From a virus: 64,000 nucleotides of DNA. This document shows positions 6,455 to 12,203 of the stretch, piece after piece. The stretch covers positions 1 to 64,000 of the IMG/VR virus record IMGVR_UViG_3300002835_000175. One strand, 5' to 3'. Below the pieces are notes generated by a model. The model had not been told where the DNA came from, made no database searches, and saw only the letters and a list, made by a program, of their open reading frames with translations. Each line of letters opens with the position of its first letter. The stretch's first letter is position 1. The translations under genes were made by a program, and so were the position numbers.

Positions 6455-6823
6455 TCATGAGAGATAACCCTCACAACCCAAAGTGGTCAGGTCACGCAGC
6501 AACGCTTCGGCCGCGTCGGGAGTCTTAGCGGTGAGAGTGATGGGATTACCACCACCACGAAAGAAGCCGCTCGCGTCCCACCGACCCACCATACCATCGG
6601 TCCAATCCTTCGCTTCCTTGAGTCCCCAGCCGGTGTGCTGTCGAACAGCCTTGATGCAAGAGATACGATTGTCCAAATCCATACCCTTGGTGATCGTAAC
6701 CATACGCTTCTGGTTCACACCCAATGCAATCTCAAAAGCCTGCGTGATACGCTCTCTCATGTCCTCCCTAGCGTAGAAAGCAAGTTCCATAGCCTCACGA
6801 ACAGTCAGTTGCAGATTAATCAT
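6455..6823 (-). CDS. Protein with ribosomal L7/L12 C-terminal-like domain
   Basis: 122 aa from ATG 6823 (AAGGG eight bases upstream; a TTG two codons earlier is less likely). Residues about 51-74 (RISCIKAVRQHTGWGLKEAK) match the core of the bacterial L7/L12 C-terminal domain, which in the ribosomal stalk recruits translation GTPases. The N-terminal half (VREAMELAFYAREDMRERI) is helical and is not the L12 dimerisation region. It ends with a Gly-rich turn (FFRGGGNP). It could bind elongation factors or ride on ribosomes; the fold call is fairly firm, the role inferred. It follows the 141-aa gene by two bases. Confidence 0.75.
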   Translation of the reverse strand: MINLQLTVREAMELAFYAREDMRERITQAFEIALGVNQKRMVTITKGMDLDNRISCIKAVRQHTGWGLKEAKDWTDGMVGRWDASGFFRGGGNPITLTAKTPDAAEALLRDLTTLGCEGYLS

Positions 6824-6825
6824 GT

Positions 6826-7251
6826 TCAAACCCTTTCTTCCAAAATATAGACTTGTTTGCCGTTAGTTAGTAGAGTAGCGTACTCGCTACCGTCCCAAAC
6901 GAACTCGTTATTGTCGCTTTCTCGTCGCCAGTGTGGATCACGAAGTGGATTATAAAACAACTTCTCAAGATTGTCAATAGGCAGAGTGGGATGAAAATCC
7001 TTCCTCAACATAACTTCTTCACATCGCACCCATCCACTCACATCATGCACACCAGCCTCAAACACCTGTTTAGCCTTATTCGGTCGGTTCCACAACTTAC
7101 AACCCCGCATCTCTAACTGATATTCTTTGGGGTCATAATAATACACATCAACAGTTTTCCCACCCTGCTTCACTTTCACTTGCCAGTGCATATAATGCTC
7201 ACCGTTAGAAAGGTGAAAACGAACTTCGCCATGTAGTGGTTTCTGTTTCAT
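6826..7251 (-). CDS. Hypothetical protein, 141 aa, leaderless
   Basis: Starts MKQKPLHGEVRFHLSNGEHY. The promoter -10 (TATAGT) ends six bases before the ATG, so transcription would begin at or next to the start codon and no ribosome site exists. Rich in Trp, His and Tyr; an N-terminal beta domain with a YYYDPKEY segment is followed by a segment ending WDGSEYATLL. No family recognised. First gene of a pair with the L7/L12-like gene. Confidence 0.75.
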   Translation of the reverse strand: MKQKPLHGEVRFHLSNGEHYMHWQVKVKQGGKTVDVYYYDPKEYQLEMRGCKLWNRPNKAKQVFEAGVHDVSGWVRCEEVMLRKDFHPTLPIDNLEKLFYNPLRDPHWRRESDNNEFVWDGSEYATLLTNGKQVYILEERV

Positions 7252-7257
7252 GCTTAT

Positions 7258-7286
7258 ACTATACCTTATCGACCAATCGTTGTCAA
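7258..7286 (-). promoter_or_regulatory. Sigma-70 promoter giving a leaderless start
   Basis: TTGACA-N17-TATAGT, then exactly six bases to the ATG at 7251. Confidence 0.8.
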
Positions 7287-7421
7287 GACCTTTAAACTTT
7301 CGCTGACTACAGCCACACTAGCCAAATCCGGAGGATTAGGAAAAACAATGTCGGCTTGGGCCATACTCGACGGACATTTCAGACAACCTTCTTTGATATC
7401 ATTGTGGTTGTCCCCGCCCAT
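7266..7421 (-). CDS. Doubtful 51-aa frame reading through an E element
   Basis: Starts MGGDNHNDIKEGCLKCPSS, ten bases after a TATACT box with a weak AGGGA, and reads on through E-type element copy 5 to a stop inside the next promoter. The N-terminal 20 residues could be genuine; the remainder is translated linker. No domain recognised. Confidence 0.35.
   Translation of the reverse strand: MGGDNHNDIKEGCLKCPSSMAQADIVFPNPPDLASVAVVSESLKVLTTIGR
7298..7348 (-). repeat. E-type linker element, copy 5
   Basis: Near-consensus: TTTCGCTGACTACAGCC, AAATCCGGAGGATTAGG, AAAAACAA. It lies upstream of the leaderless promoter. Confidence 0.85.
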
Positions 7422-7431
7422 TGTTTCCCTA

Positions 7432-7459
7432 AGTATACCATTAGTATCGGCACTGTCAA
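7432..7459 (-). promoter_or_regulatory. Sigma-70 promoter
   Basis: TTGACA, 16 bp beginning GTGCCGATAC, TATACT on the minus strand, next to copy 6 of the module. Confidence 0.7.
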
Positions 7460-7482
7460 TACCAATCTATAAGAAAAATATT

Positions 7483-7526
7483 CTGCCATTCTGGCAGTTT
7501 GGCCGCGGCTCCTGCCGTTTTGGCAG
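7483..7526. repeat. 44-bp module, copy 6
   Basis: Arms CTGCCATTCTGGCAG and CTGCCGTTTTGGCAG, spacer TTTGGCCGCGGCTC. It abuts the stop codon (TAG) of the 57-aa gene with no gap. Confidence 0.9.
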
Positions 7527-7700
7527 CTAGGAGTTTTTATGCACTAGATCAACATATTTGTTAACTAATTCACTTACTGTAATCTCATGATTAGTAGTCA
7601 ACTCCTTTACCTTATTAAGGGACGCTTTATTCATAGCATTCATACGAGAGTTAAAAAAGTTGATAATATAAATCATAGCTTTTTCACGATCTTCAATCAT
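7527..7700 (-). CDS. Hypothetical helical protein, 57 aa
   Basis: Starts MIEDREKAMIYIINFFNSRM with AAGGGG five bases upstream and overlaps the end of the previous gene by eight bases. Charged and helical, possibly a small oligomeriser. Last gene of a five-gene operon (8639 to 7527). Function unknown. Confidence 0.75.
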   Translation of the reverse strand: MIEDREKAMIYIINFFNSRMNAMNKASLNKVKELTTNHEITVSELVNKYVDLVHKNS

Positions 7701-8004
7701 ATAACCCCTTAGTATATTCTTCTGGAATGATTGGACACCAACCTTCTGCTCTCTCTCTATCATATGGATACCAGAATGGGGCATCACAAGCGTCCACAAC
7801 ACCCCAGTTGCTATTATAGAATACGTGTGGACACAGTTCCATTTCTTTACCGTAGAACTTTTCGTTGTTCTCATCGTATCCGTGAGTTTTCACTTTACGT
7901 TCCTCATAAGAATAGTGACCAATCCCTATTCCTATATTGGGGCCAAAGTAATAAACCTTCTGTCCAACCTCTGGTGGATTCTTATGAGAGTTATTCCATT
8001 CCAT
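7693..8004 (-). CDS. Hypothetical protein, 103 aa (DUF551-like layout)
   Basis: Starts MEWNNSHKNPPEVGQKVYYF; AAGGA lies nine bases upstream and the start overlaps the preceding stop by one base. The pattern of an N-terminal W-N-x-x-x-K-N-P-P-E-x-G-Q-K-V strand and a C-terminal D-A-C-D-A-P-F-W-Y-P resembles small phage DUF551-type proteins, but the match is loose. Function unknown. Confidence 0.75.
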   Translation of the reverse strand: MEWNNSHKNPPEVGQKVYYFGPNIGIGIGHYSYEERKVKTHGYDENNEKFYGKEMELCPHVFYNSNWGVVDACDAPFWYPYDRERAEGWCPIIPEEYTKGLYD

Positions 8005-8204
8005 TACTTCAATCCTTCTCTTATCATTTGTATTAGATTAGAAGCATCGCCCAAAGCCGCAGATTCAAAATCATCATCAAGGTTTTCAGCAACGCTATCA
8101 AGTATACTCTCAATGTTCATTAATGCAATAGCCATATCCTTTGACGATAGATCGTCACTATCAATACTAAGAGCATCTGATATTTGTTTTTTACTTATTC
8201 TCAT
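8004..8204 (-). CDS. Hypothetical acidic protein, 66 aa
   Basis: Start MRISKKQISDALSI set by GGAAGG four bases upstream. An acidic helical C-terminal half with a run of Asp around residue 47; the N terminus could be a small helix-turn-helix (KKQISDALSIDSDDLSSKD), though that is weak. The start is two bases from the preceding stop. Confidence 0.7.
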   Translation of the reverse strand: MRISKKQISDALSIDSDDLSSKDMAIALMNIESILDSVAENLDDDFESAALGDASNLIQMIREGLK

Positions 8205-8205
8205 T

Positions 8206-8376
8206 TTACCTTCCATCATCTCTGTAAAGCATCCACCAGTTAGCAGGCATACGTCCCTCATTAGCGAGTCGTGTGCTGTGTTCTCTGGTTTCGCCACACG
8301 CTCGCCAACACAAATAGCGAATCTCCCAAGTATTATTCTCAGGAAACTGTGGGAATGTCCAATATGGATCACTCAT
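8206..8376 (-). CDS. Hypothetical Trp-rich protein, 56 aa
   Basis: Starts MSDPYWTFPQFPENNTWEIR and contains seven or so tryptophans and two cysteines, with RMPANWWMLYRDDGR at the end. It overlaps the upstream gene by ATGA and ends two bases before the next start. No family recognised; codon structure and tight packing show it is real. Confidence 0.75.
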   Translation of the reverse strand: MSDPYWTFPQFPENNTWEIRYLCWRACGETREHSTRLANEGRMPANWWMLYRDDGR

Positions 8377-8639
8377 TCTTCATCCTCCGGCGGAAACAGT
8401 GTATTCCAATGATTAGGGCTAATACCAGACAACAGAATCTCACGATCATCCGCACTAAGATGCGGAAAACAGTTTTGGATACTCTCACCGTTAATCCAGC
8501 GATTAGCATCGCTCAGTTTGGTAGTGATACTGAACGGATGATTATCGAACAGACACCCTCCAGAGAAAGTAACATCTTGTCCGTCAGCACTAACGCTACG
8601 AGTAACCCTGTCAGAAAAAGCAAATCGTGTTCCAAGCAT
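8373..8639 (-). CDS. Hypothetical protein, 88 aa
   Basis: Starts MLGTRFAFSDRVTRSVSADG with AAGGAG seven bases before the ATG. An N-terminal beta region is followed by SDANRWINGESIQNCFPHLS and SADDREILLSGISP, a helical segment seen in small phage proteins of unknown role. First gene of the five-gene operon, with its own promoter. Confidence 0.8.
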   Translation of the reverse strand: MLGTRFAFSDRVTRSVSADGQDVTFSGGCLFDNHPFSITTKLSDANRWINGESIQNCFPHLSADDREILLSGISPNHWNTLFPPEDEE

Positions 8640-8660
8640 CTTTTTTCTCCTTGTGCTGCT

Positions 8661-8688
8661 ATTCTACTATCTATTATCGGCTTGTCAA
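8661..8688 (-). promoter_or_regulatory. Sigma-70 promoter of five-gene operon
   Basis: TTGACA, 16 bp beginning AGCCGATAAT, TAGAAT. Confidence 0.85.
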
Positions 8689-8711
8689 TACGCAAAGTCC
8701 ACAAAAAATAT

Positions 8712-8755
8712 CTGTCATTTTGGCAGATCGGCCGCTCGGCCTGTCATTTTGGCCG
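8712..8755. repeat. 44-bp module, copy 7 (most degenerate)
   Basis: Arms CTGTCATTTTGGCAG and CTGTCATTTTGGCCG; the spacer's CCGCGG has become CCGCTCGG. Length is still 44. Confidence 0.85.
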
Positions 8756-8760
8756 ACACA

Positions 8761-8827
8761 CTGATAGTTTTACGAATAAGCACTCGGCACTATATTTATT
8801 CAACCTTATTTCTAAGGAAACTATCAG
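8761..8827 (-). ncRNA. Structured RNA element downstream of the tRNA-like gene
   Basis: A perfect 10-bp outer stem (CTGATAGTTT/AAACTATCAG) encloses, on the minus strand, a CCTTA-GAAA-TAAGG hairpin with a GNRA tetraloop and about 30 nt more. It lies downstream of the tRNA-like sequence in the same transcription direction. Could be a processing signal, a terminator or a small RNA domain. Confidence 0.45.
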
Positions 8828-8915
8828 CAGAGTTGTATTGTGTCACCAATATAGGCTATGATCTCATTATGGAGGGTAGCACACCGAATGAATCGGAGTT
8901 TCGTTGGTGACTAGG

Positions 8916-9015
8916 GACGAAGGGTGGAATCGAACCACCTCATGGGCATTTGCTTGCCTACTCCACTGGTCAGTGTCTCGGACTTCCCACGCGCTACCAT
9001 TACGCTACATTCGCC
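8916..9015 (-). tRNA. tRNA-like RNA with aberrant anticodon region
   Basis: T arm GGTGGTTCGATTCCACC is perfect, the D arm (GTAGCGTAATGGTAGCGC) is tRNA-like, and GGCGAA/TTCGTC make most of an acceptor stem. The roughly 50 nt between D and T arms is too long for a normal class II tRNA and offers no 7-nt loop with U33, only GGCA-AGCAAA-TGCC and CACTG/CAGTG hairpins. It has its own promoter at 9031-9058. A tRNA with an insertion, or a tRNA mimic. Confidence 0.5.
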
Positions 9016-9030
9016 ATGTCTTACTCTCGT

Positions 9031-9058
9031 ATTCTACACTGTGTTTTTATTTTGTCAA
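9031..9058 (-). promoter_or_regulatory. Sigma-70 promoter of tRNA-like RNA
   Basis: TTGACA-N16-TAGAAT on the minus strand, 15 bases before the tRNA-like 5' end. Confidence 0.8.
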
Positions 9059-9064
9059 CCAGCG

Positions 9065-9496
9065 AATCGTTTACGCCCCGATTCTATAACCCACCAATAC
9101 TCCGATATTATGAACCCTTGGAGCAAGGTAAAAACTGGTGGAAACCGTCCACGGAAATCCTCCCTGCAAAGCGGGCATTGCTAGCACATAAGACCCGCTC
9201 TGGTCTGGCTCTTGGGAACGGTTACTGGTTGTATTGGCCGTGGTGAGGACGCTATCCCTCATAGATTGGACTTCTAGCCCGTTGTATAACCCCAACAGGC
9301 AACGATATACAGTTTTTGACCAGTGATCAACACGGTATGTATATCTATAATCGAAGTGGTTATCCCAATCTAGTCTGGCTTGACCCACGGATGTTTGTAT
9401 TGTTAGGACCGATTGTAGAAGACGTTTCCTAGGACATCAACTACCGTTTTTACCGGCTACTCGGCCCGACATAGCCAACAAGTTTTTGCTTGTTCT
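9065..9496 (-). ncRNA. Candidate large structured non-coding RNA (~430 nt)
   Basis: A strong promoter (9503-9530) faces a stretch with no gene bearing a ribosome site. Hairpins crowd it along the minus strand: ACAAG/CTTGT at the very 5' end, GGCTA/TAGCC, GCC-GTTG/CAAC-GGC, GAGG/CCTC, GACC/GGTC, GCAA/TTGC, GTGG/CCAC, CCTT/AAGG and a final GAATCG/CGATTC. A 105-codon GTG frame (9071-9388) crosses it but lacks a ribosome site, and other frames are equally open. Position beside tRNA genes in a phage recalls large ornate RNAs such as GOLLD and ROOL; I cannot assign it to either. Confidence 0.55.
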
Positions 9497-9502
9497 TCAA
9501 TC

Positions 9503-9530
9503 ATTCTACAATGTAGTATCGGCTTGTCAA
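9503..9530 (-). promoter_or_regulatory. Sigma-70 promoter of the structured RNA
   Basis: TTGACA, 16 bp beginning AGCCGATACT, TAGAAT. Confidence 0.85.
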
Positions 9531-9554
9531 GAGAAAAAATCCACAAAATATTTC

Positions 9555-9598
9555 CTGTCATTTTGGCAGATTTCGCGGCCCCGCTGCCATTTCGGCAG
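9555..9598. repeat. 44-bp module, copy 8
   Basis: Arms CTGTCATTTTGGCAG and CTGCCATTTCGGCAG, spacer ATTTCGCGGCCCCG (the reversed-looking spacer subtype). Confidence 0.9.
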
Positions 9599-9610
9599 GC
9601 GGAGTTTCTG

Positions 9611-10093
9611 TTAGGCTTCTATTTCATCATCAGCAAAAAAGTTCTCCAAATCAAAATCATTCCAAATAGCAATAGGAATCATATCCTTATTAGTATATTC
9701 GATATAGTTATCAAAACCATTATCATAAATACCACAGAAAGCCATACCCGGCTCAAAATAACTTGCCTTTACATTATATCCCAACTCTACCAGTTTTTCA
9801 TACAATCCAATAGGGGGCGACCAAGCAGAGTCAAATGTACCACTAACCTGATTACCAACTCGCGTAGCCTTCAAGCCATAATACTCCACCTTATCTGTAC
9901 CAATATCAGCCCCAATATCCCACTTGGTTCCCCAGTTATTCACACAAAAATCCCACCAACCATCACCAATATCTTCTGGCACGGGAATAAACTCACTACA
10001 AGTCTTACCAGCGTTATAGGCTCTCTCAAAACGGTCAACCATAGCGGGATCGGTGTGTTCAACGGTCAGATTATTCAAGCACCAGTTAGGCAT
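9611..10093 (-). CDS. Api92/YubB-like ferredoxin-like-domain protein
   Basis: 160 aa. It opens MPNWCLNNLTVEHTDP, the signature of the Api92-like/YubB (DUF1281) proteins carried by phages and plasmids; the conserved W-C-x-N start, FIPVPEDIGDGWWDFCVNNW and the W-S-P-P-I-G-L-Y motif are all present. The family has a ferredoxin-like C-terminal domain and no established activity. AAAGGAG six bases before the start; own promoter upstream; acidic C terminus. Confidence 0.85.
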   Translation of the reverse strand: MPNWCLNNLTVEHTDPAMVDRFERAYNAGKTCSEFIPVPEDIGDGWWDFCVNNWGTKWDIGADIGTDKVEYYGLKATRVGNQVSGTFDSAWSPPIGLYEKLVELGYNVKASYFEPGMAFCGIYDNGFDNYIEYTNKDMIPIAIWNDFDLENFFADDEIEA

Positions 10094-10112
10094 TGTTGTC
10101 TCCTTTGTGTCA

Positions 10113-10141
10113 ATCGTACACTAATGTTATCGGCTTGTCAA
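10113..10141 (-). promoter_or_regulatory. Sigma-70 promoter overlapping the upstream gene's end
   Basis: TTGACA, 17 bp beginning AGCCGATAA, TACGAT. The -35 and start of the spacer encode the last residues and TAA stop of the nuclease-like gene. Confidence 0.7.
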
Positions 10142-10651
10142 CTCTAAAAAGTTAGAAAACTGTTGACCGATCATCTTGTCACCCTTACCTTGCCGAATAG
10201 CATACCCCTGTGAACCTCTTGTAAAGCATCCATTACGGATTCTAGCATATACTGCTCGCTTTGTCAAGATATTCAGATTCACACCATAGGGCGTCACATA
10301 GGCCAAAACCAGTCTATCAAAATGCTCAGGTTTGATACCAGAAAAAGTATAGGTGTAATATACACTCCCTTTTCTAGCCACACACTTTTTAGCAAGACTG
10401 CTTTTGATTTCGATTTTTTCGTCATTCGCCCAAAGATCATAAGTTTTCTTTAGGCCACCTTCCCTATAAGTATTATATCCGTACTTTTTATAAAGACCAA
10501 AAACCATAGCCTCAATAGTGTCGCTACGTTGCACATGATTCATGGCACACAACTCATAAGCCAACTTATCCCTAGCAGGACTATAGTGACCTAGTGCATA
10601 ACTCTTTTTCAAGAACCGTTTAGCCTTATCCAAATCTTTGAGCGTAAGCAT
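10127..10651 (-). CDS. PD-(D/E)XK-type nuclease-like protein
   Basis: 174 aa from ATG 10651 (AGGA eight bases upstream; a TTG ten codons earlier is less likely). The centre reads YDLWANDEKIEIKSSLAKKC: a strand carrying E-I-K after an acidic residue, the arrangement of the PD-(D/E)XK nuclease core. A later strand-helix pair (FDRLVLAYVTPYGVNLNILT) fits restriction-type folds. The N-terminal helix region may bind DNA. It could be a restriction or degradation enzyme against host DNA. Its last residues (ELTSR) are encoded by the next promoter. Confidence 0.7.
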   Translation of the reverse strand: MLTLKDLDKAKRFLKKSYALGHYSPARDKLAYELCAMNHVQRSDTIEAMVFGLYKKYGYNTYREGGLKKTYDLWANDEKIEIKSSLAKKCVARKGSVYYTYTFSGIKPEHFDRLVLAYVTPYGVNLNILTKRAVYARIRNGCFTRGSQGYAIRQGKGDKMIGQQFSNFLELTSR

Positions 10652-10691
10652 GATATAGTCCTGTGCCAATGGTCTATCCAAAAAAAAACAG

Positions 10692-10763
10692 TAGCCCCGT
10701 GGAGAATCGAACTCCAGTCTCTGGGATGAAAGCCCAGTGTACTAACCACTATACTACGGGGCC
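10692..10763 (-). tRNA. tRNA-Glu (TTC)
   Basis: Anticodon arm CTGGGCTTTCATCCCAG, T arm TGGAGTTCGATTCTCCA, acceptor GGCCCCG/CGGGGCT. Confidence 0.95.
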
Positions 10764-10766
10764 AGA

Positions 10767-10913
10767 CTAGCGAACTCGTTCAATCCAAACGAAATCGCCA
10801 TACTTTTCTTTTGCAAGAATATTGGCTTCATATTGAGAACTAGCCATAACATAACCAACAAATGTATGGCTAAAACGAAAAACTTTCCAAGAGTAGCAGT
10901 TTGATGTAATCAT
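10767..10913 (-). CDS. Hypothetical protein, 48 aa, leaderless
   Basis: Begins MITSNCYSWKVFRFSHTFVG; ends with helix NILAKEKYGDFVWIERVR, the layout of short phage proteins with a strand-strand-helix fold. Its -10 box (TACAAT) ends six bases before the ATG and there is no ribosome site, so the message should be leaderless. It ends four bases before tRNA-Glu and is probably co-transcribed with it. Confidence 0.75.
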   Translation of the reverse strand: MITSNCYSWKVFRFSHTFVGYVMASSQYEANILAKEKYGDFVWIERVR

Positions 10914-10919
10914 ACGCTT

Positions 10920-10947
10920 ATTGTATCGGCATTGGTGCGGTTGTCAA
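10920..10947 (-). promoter_or_regulatory. Sigma-70 promoter giving a leaderless start
   Basis: TTGACA-N16-TACAAT, six bases before ATG 10913. Confidence 0.8.
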
Positions 10948-10970
10948 GTGAAAAAATCCACAAAAAATAA

Positions 10971-11014
10971 CTGTCATTTTGGCAGAAACCGCGGCCGGCC
11001 TGCCATTTTGGCAG
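10971..11014. repeat. 44-bp module, copy 9
   Basis: Arms CTGTCATTTTGGCAG and CTGCCATTTTGGCAG, spacer AAACCGCGGCCGGC. Confidence 0.9.
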
Positions 11015-11030
11015 AGCCTTAGCACAACCC

Positions 11031-11042
11031 CCTCAAAAGAGG
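11031..11042. terminator. CCTC-AAAA-GAGG mini-hairpin at gene end
   Basis: GC-rich mini-hairpin overlapping the stop codon of the 135-aa gene. Similar small hairpins sit at 13,709, 14,521 and 14,969. Confidence 0.4.
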
Positions 11043-11440
11043 AGGCTGGCCAAGCCGGTCTTGAAAGCAACCCCACCCAAGAGGGGCCGACGCACATTGC
11101 GTGTACGCTCCGCGTAGAAGTTGCGAATCTTACCATCGGGCGTTTGGGCAGTCACAAGATGACGGCTACGCTCAAAGTTAGGATCATCCCTACGATAACG
11201 GCTGGTGCTATTCAGGCGAGAAATGTAATCGTCAGAAAAACGATGCACTTCCAACACCTTTGCCATGAATCGCTCAGGCAAACCCGTAACAGGCTGAACA
11301 TATTCAAAGTTATAAACTCCACCAATCCTAGCATTGGTCAGGCTATCACGCATTCCACGATAAAGATGGAAAACACCAAAAGCCAGAAGACCAGCAACAA
11401 CACCGCAAGCAATCGTAGCAAACAAAATCGTATCGTTCAT
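11033..11440 (-). CDS. Single-pass membrane protein, 135 aa
   Basis: One N-terminal transmembrane helix (TILFATIACGVVAGLLAFGV, residues 4-23), then a soluble domain beginning LYRGMRDSL and containing DPNFERSRHLV, with several Arg. AAAGGG precedes the start by six bases. The soluble tail probably lies in the cytoplasm given its basic charge. Own promoter. A candidate membrane-acting host-takeover or exclusion protein, without direct evidence. Confidence 0.75.
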   Translation of the reverse strand: MNDTILFATIACGVVAGLLAFGVFHLYRGMRDSLTNARIGGVYNFEYVQPVTGLPERFMAKVLEVHRFSDDYISRLNSTSRYRRDDPNFERSRHLVTAQTPDGKIRNFYAERTRNVRRPLLGGVAFKTGLASLLF

Positions 11441-11481
11441 ATCAAACCCTTTCGTTTAGAAATCCTTCACTCAATAAAACT

Positions 11482-11509
11482 AGCATACCACATAGATCGG
11501 CACTGTCAA
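11482..11509 (-). promoter_or_regulatory. Sigma-70 promoter of membrane protein gene
   Basis: TTGACA, 16 bp beginning GTGCCGATC, TATGCT. Confidence 0.75.
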
Positions 11510-11533
11510 GAAAAAAAATGAGAAAATCTTTGC

Positions 11534-11577
11534 ATGCCATTTTGGCAGAAATCGCGGCCCACCTGTCATTTTGGCAG
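11534..11577. repeat. 44-bp module, copy 10
   Basis: Arms ATGCCATTTTGGCAG and CTGTCATTTTGGCAG, spacer AAATCGCGGCCCAC. The T of CTGTCA makes the minus-strand TGA that ends the 85-aa gene. Confidence 0.9.
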
Positions 11578-11823
11578 ATAGGCTATTTCCTGACCGTTTT
11601 CGATCATAGCGGCATAAATAGCGATACGCTTATCCTTCGCCATCTTCTCGATCTGATGATCGGTTTCTACGCTGTCGCGTGAGTCACACTTCCGTTCCAG
11701 ATCGGCCAGCGAAACACCATCGGTGCGATTGTCACGAAAATCTTCCGGCAGCCAATCGTTAGGAACAACAATCACATCCTTGATCAGTCGCTCAAACTCG
11801 GCCATCAGTTCGTATCCGTTCAT
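11566..11823 (-). CDS. Hypothetical protein, 85 aa
   Basis: Start MNGYELMAEFERLIKDVIVV supported by AGGAG eight bases upstream. Acidic and helical, with a DLERKCDSRDSVETDHQIEK coil-like centre. The final residues LPK and the stop come from copy 10 of the module, so the gene end and linker are fused. Own promoter. Function unknown. Confidence 0.75.
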   Translation of the reverse strand: MNGYELMAEFERLIKDVIVVPNDWLPEDFRDNRTDGVSLADLERKCDSRDSVETDHQIEKMAKDKRIAIYAAMIENGQEIAYLPK

Positions 11824-11848
11824 CTTTTTTTCTCCTGTTGATGAATAG

Positions 11849-11877
11849 AGTATACGTTTAGAGATTGTGTTTGTCAA
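11849..11877 (-). promoter_or_regulatory. Sigma-70 promoter of 85-aa gene
   Basis: TTGACA-N17-TATACT on the minus strand, just after E-type element copy 6. Confidence 0.8.
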
Positions 11878-11890
11878 CTAAAGAAAATAG

Positions 11891-11940
11891 TTTTCGCTGA
11901 CTACAGCCCATCTAGCCAAATCCGTAGGATTAGGAAGGAC
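11891..11940 (-). repeat. E-type linker element, copy 6
   Basis: TTTTCGCTGACTACAGCCC and AAATCCGTAGGATTAGG. Its TCCTAATCC (minus strand) supplies the stop codon of the zinc-ribbon gene. Confidence 0.85.
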
Positions 11941-12079
11941 AGTCCTCAACCCCGATAAACTCATTCATCATTTGACTATGTAGACTATCATCTACAATGA
12001 TGGAGCAATGTTCACCACACCTAGAGCAAATCTCATGATCCACATCACTCTCAACATAACAGCAGTCGCTCACGAACAT
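11930..12079 (-). CDS. Small zinc-ribbon-like protein A, 49 aa
   Basis: Starts MFVSDCCYVESDVDHEICSR. Cys pairs (CC ... CSRCGEHC) spaced for one zinc knuckle. AAGGAG six bases upstream and a promoter at 12107-12134. It is a paralogue of the 46-aa protein at 15014-15154, sharing SDCCY, ICSRC and EHC. Typical of short phage zinc-ribbon proteins; likely a nucleic-acid or protein-binding accessory. Confidence 0.75.
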   Translation of the reverse strand: MFVSDCCYVESDVDHEICSRCGEHCSIIVDDSLHSQMMNEFIGVEDCPS

Positions 12080-12106
12080 TTTATTCTCCTTTACCTTTAT
12101 ATCGGT

Positions 12107-12134
12107 ATTTTACAGGAGGAATCTTGAATGTCAA
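12107..12134 (-). promoter_or_regulatory. Sigma-70 promoter of zinc-ribbon gene A
   Basis: TTGACA-N16-TAAAAT on the minus strand. Confidence 0.75.
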
Positions 12135-12146
12135 CTAAAAAAATAT

Positions 12147-12190
12147 CTGTCATTTTGGCAGAAATCGCGGCCCCGCTGCCATTTTGGCAG
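12147..12190. repeat. 44-bp module, copy 11
   Basis: Arms CTGTCATTTTGGCAG and CTGCCATTTTGGCAG, spacer AAATCGCGGCCCCG. Confidence 0.9.
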
Positions 12191-12203
12191 ATCGGGGTTG
12201 TTT

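Noticed and set aside
9071-9388. 105-codon minus-strand frame over the structured RNA region
   Set aside because: GTG start without a ribosome site, and several other frames are open over the same stretch; hairpin density favours RNA. Kept as the main alternative in the RNA entry.
8916-9496. tmRNA or RNase P RNA for the tRNA-like plus structured region
   Set aside because: The two parts have separate promoters, and I see no tmRNA 5' half, tag frame or RNase P conserved core.
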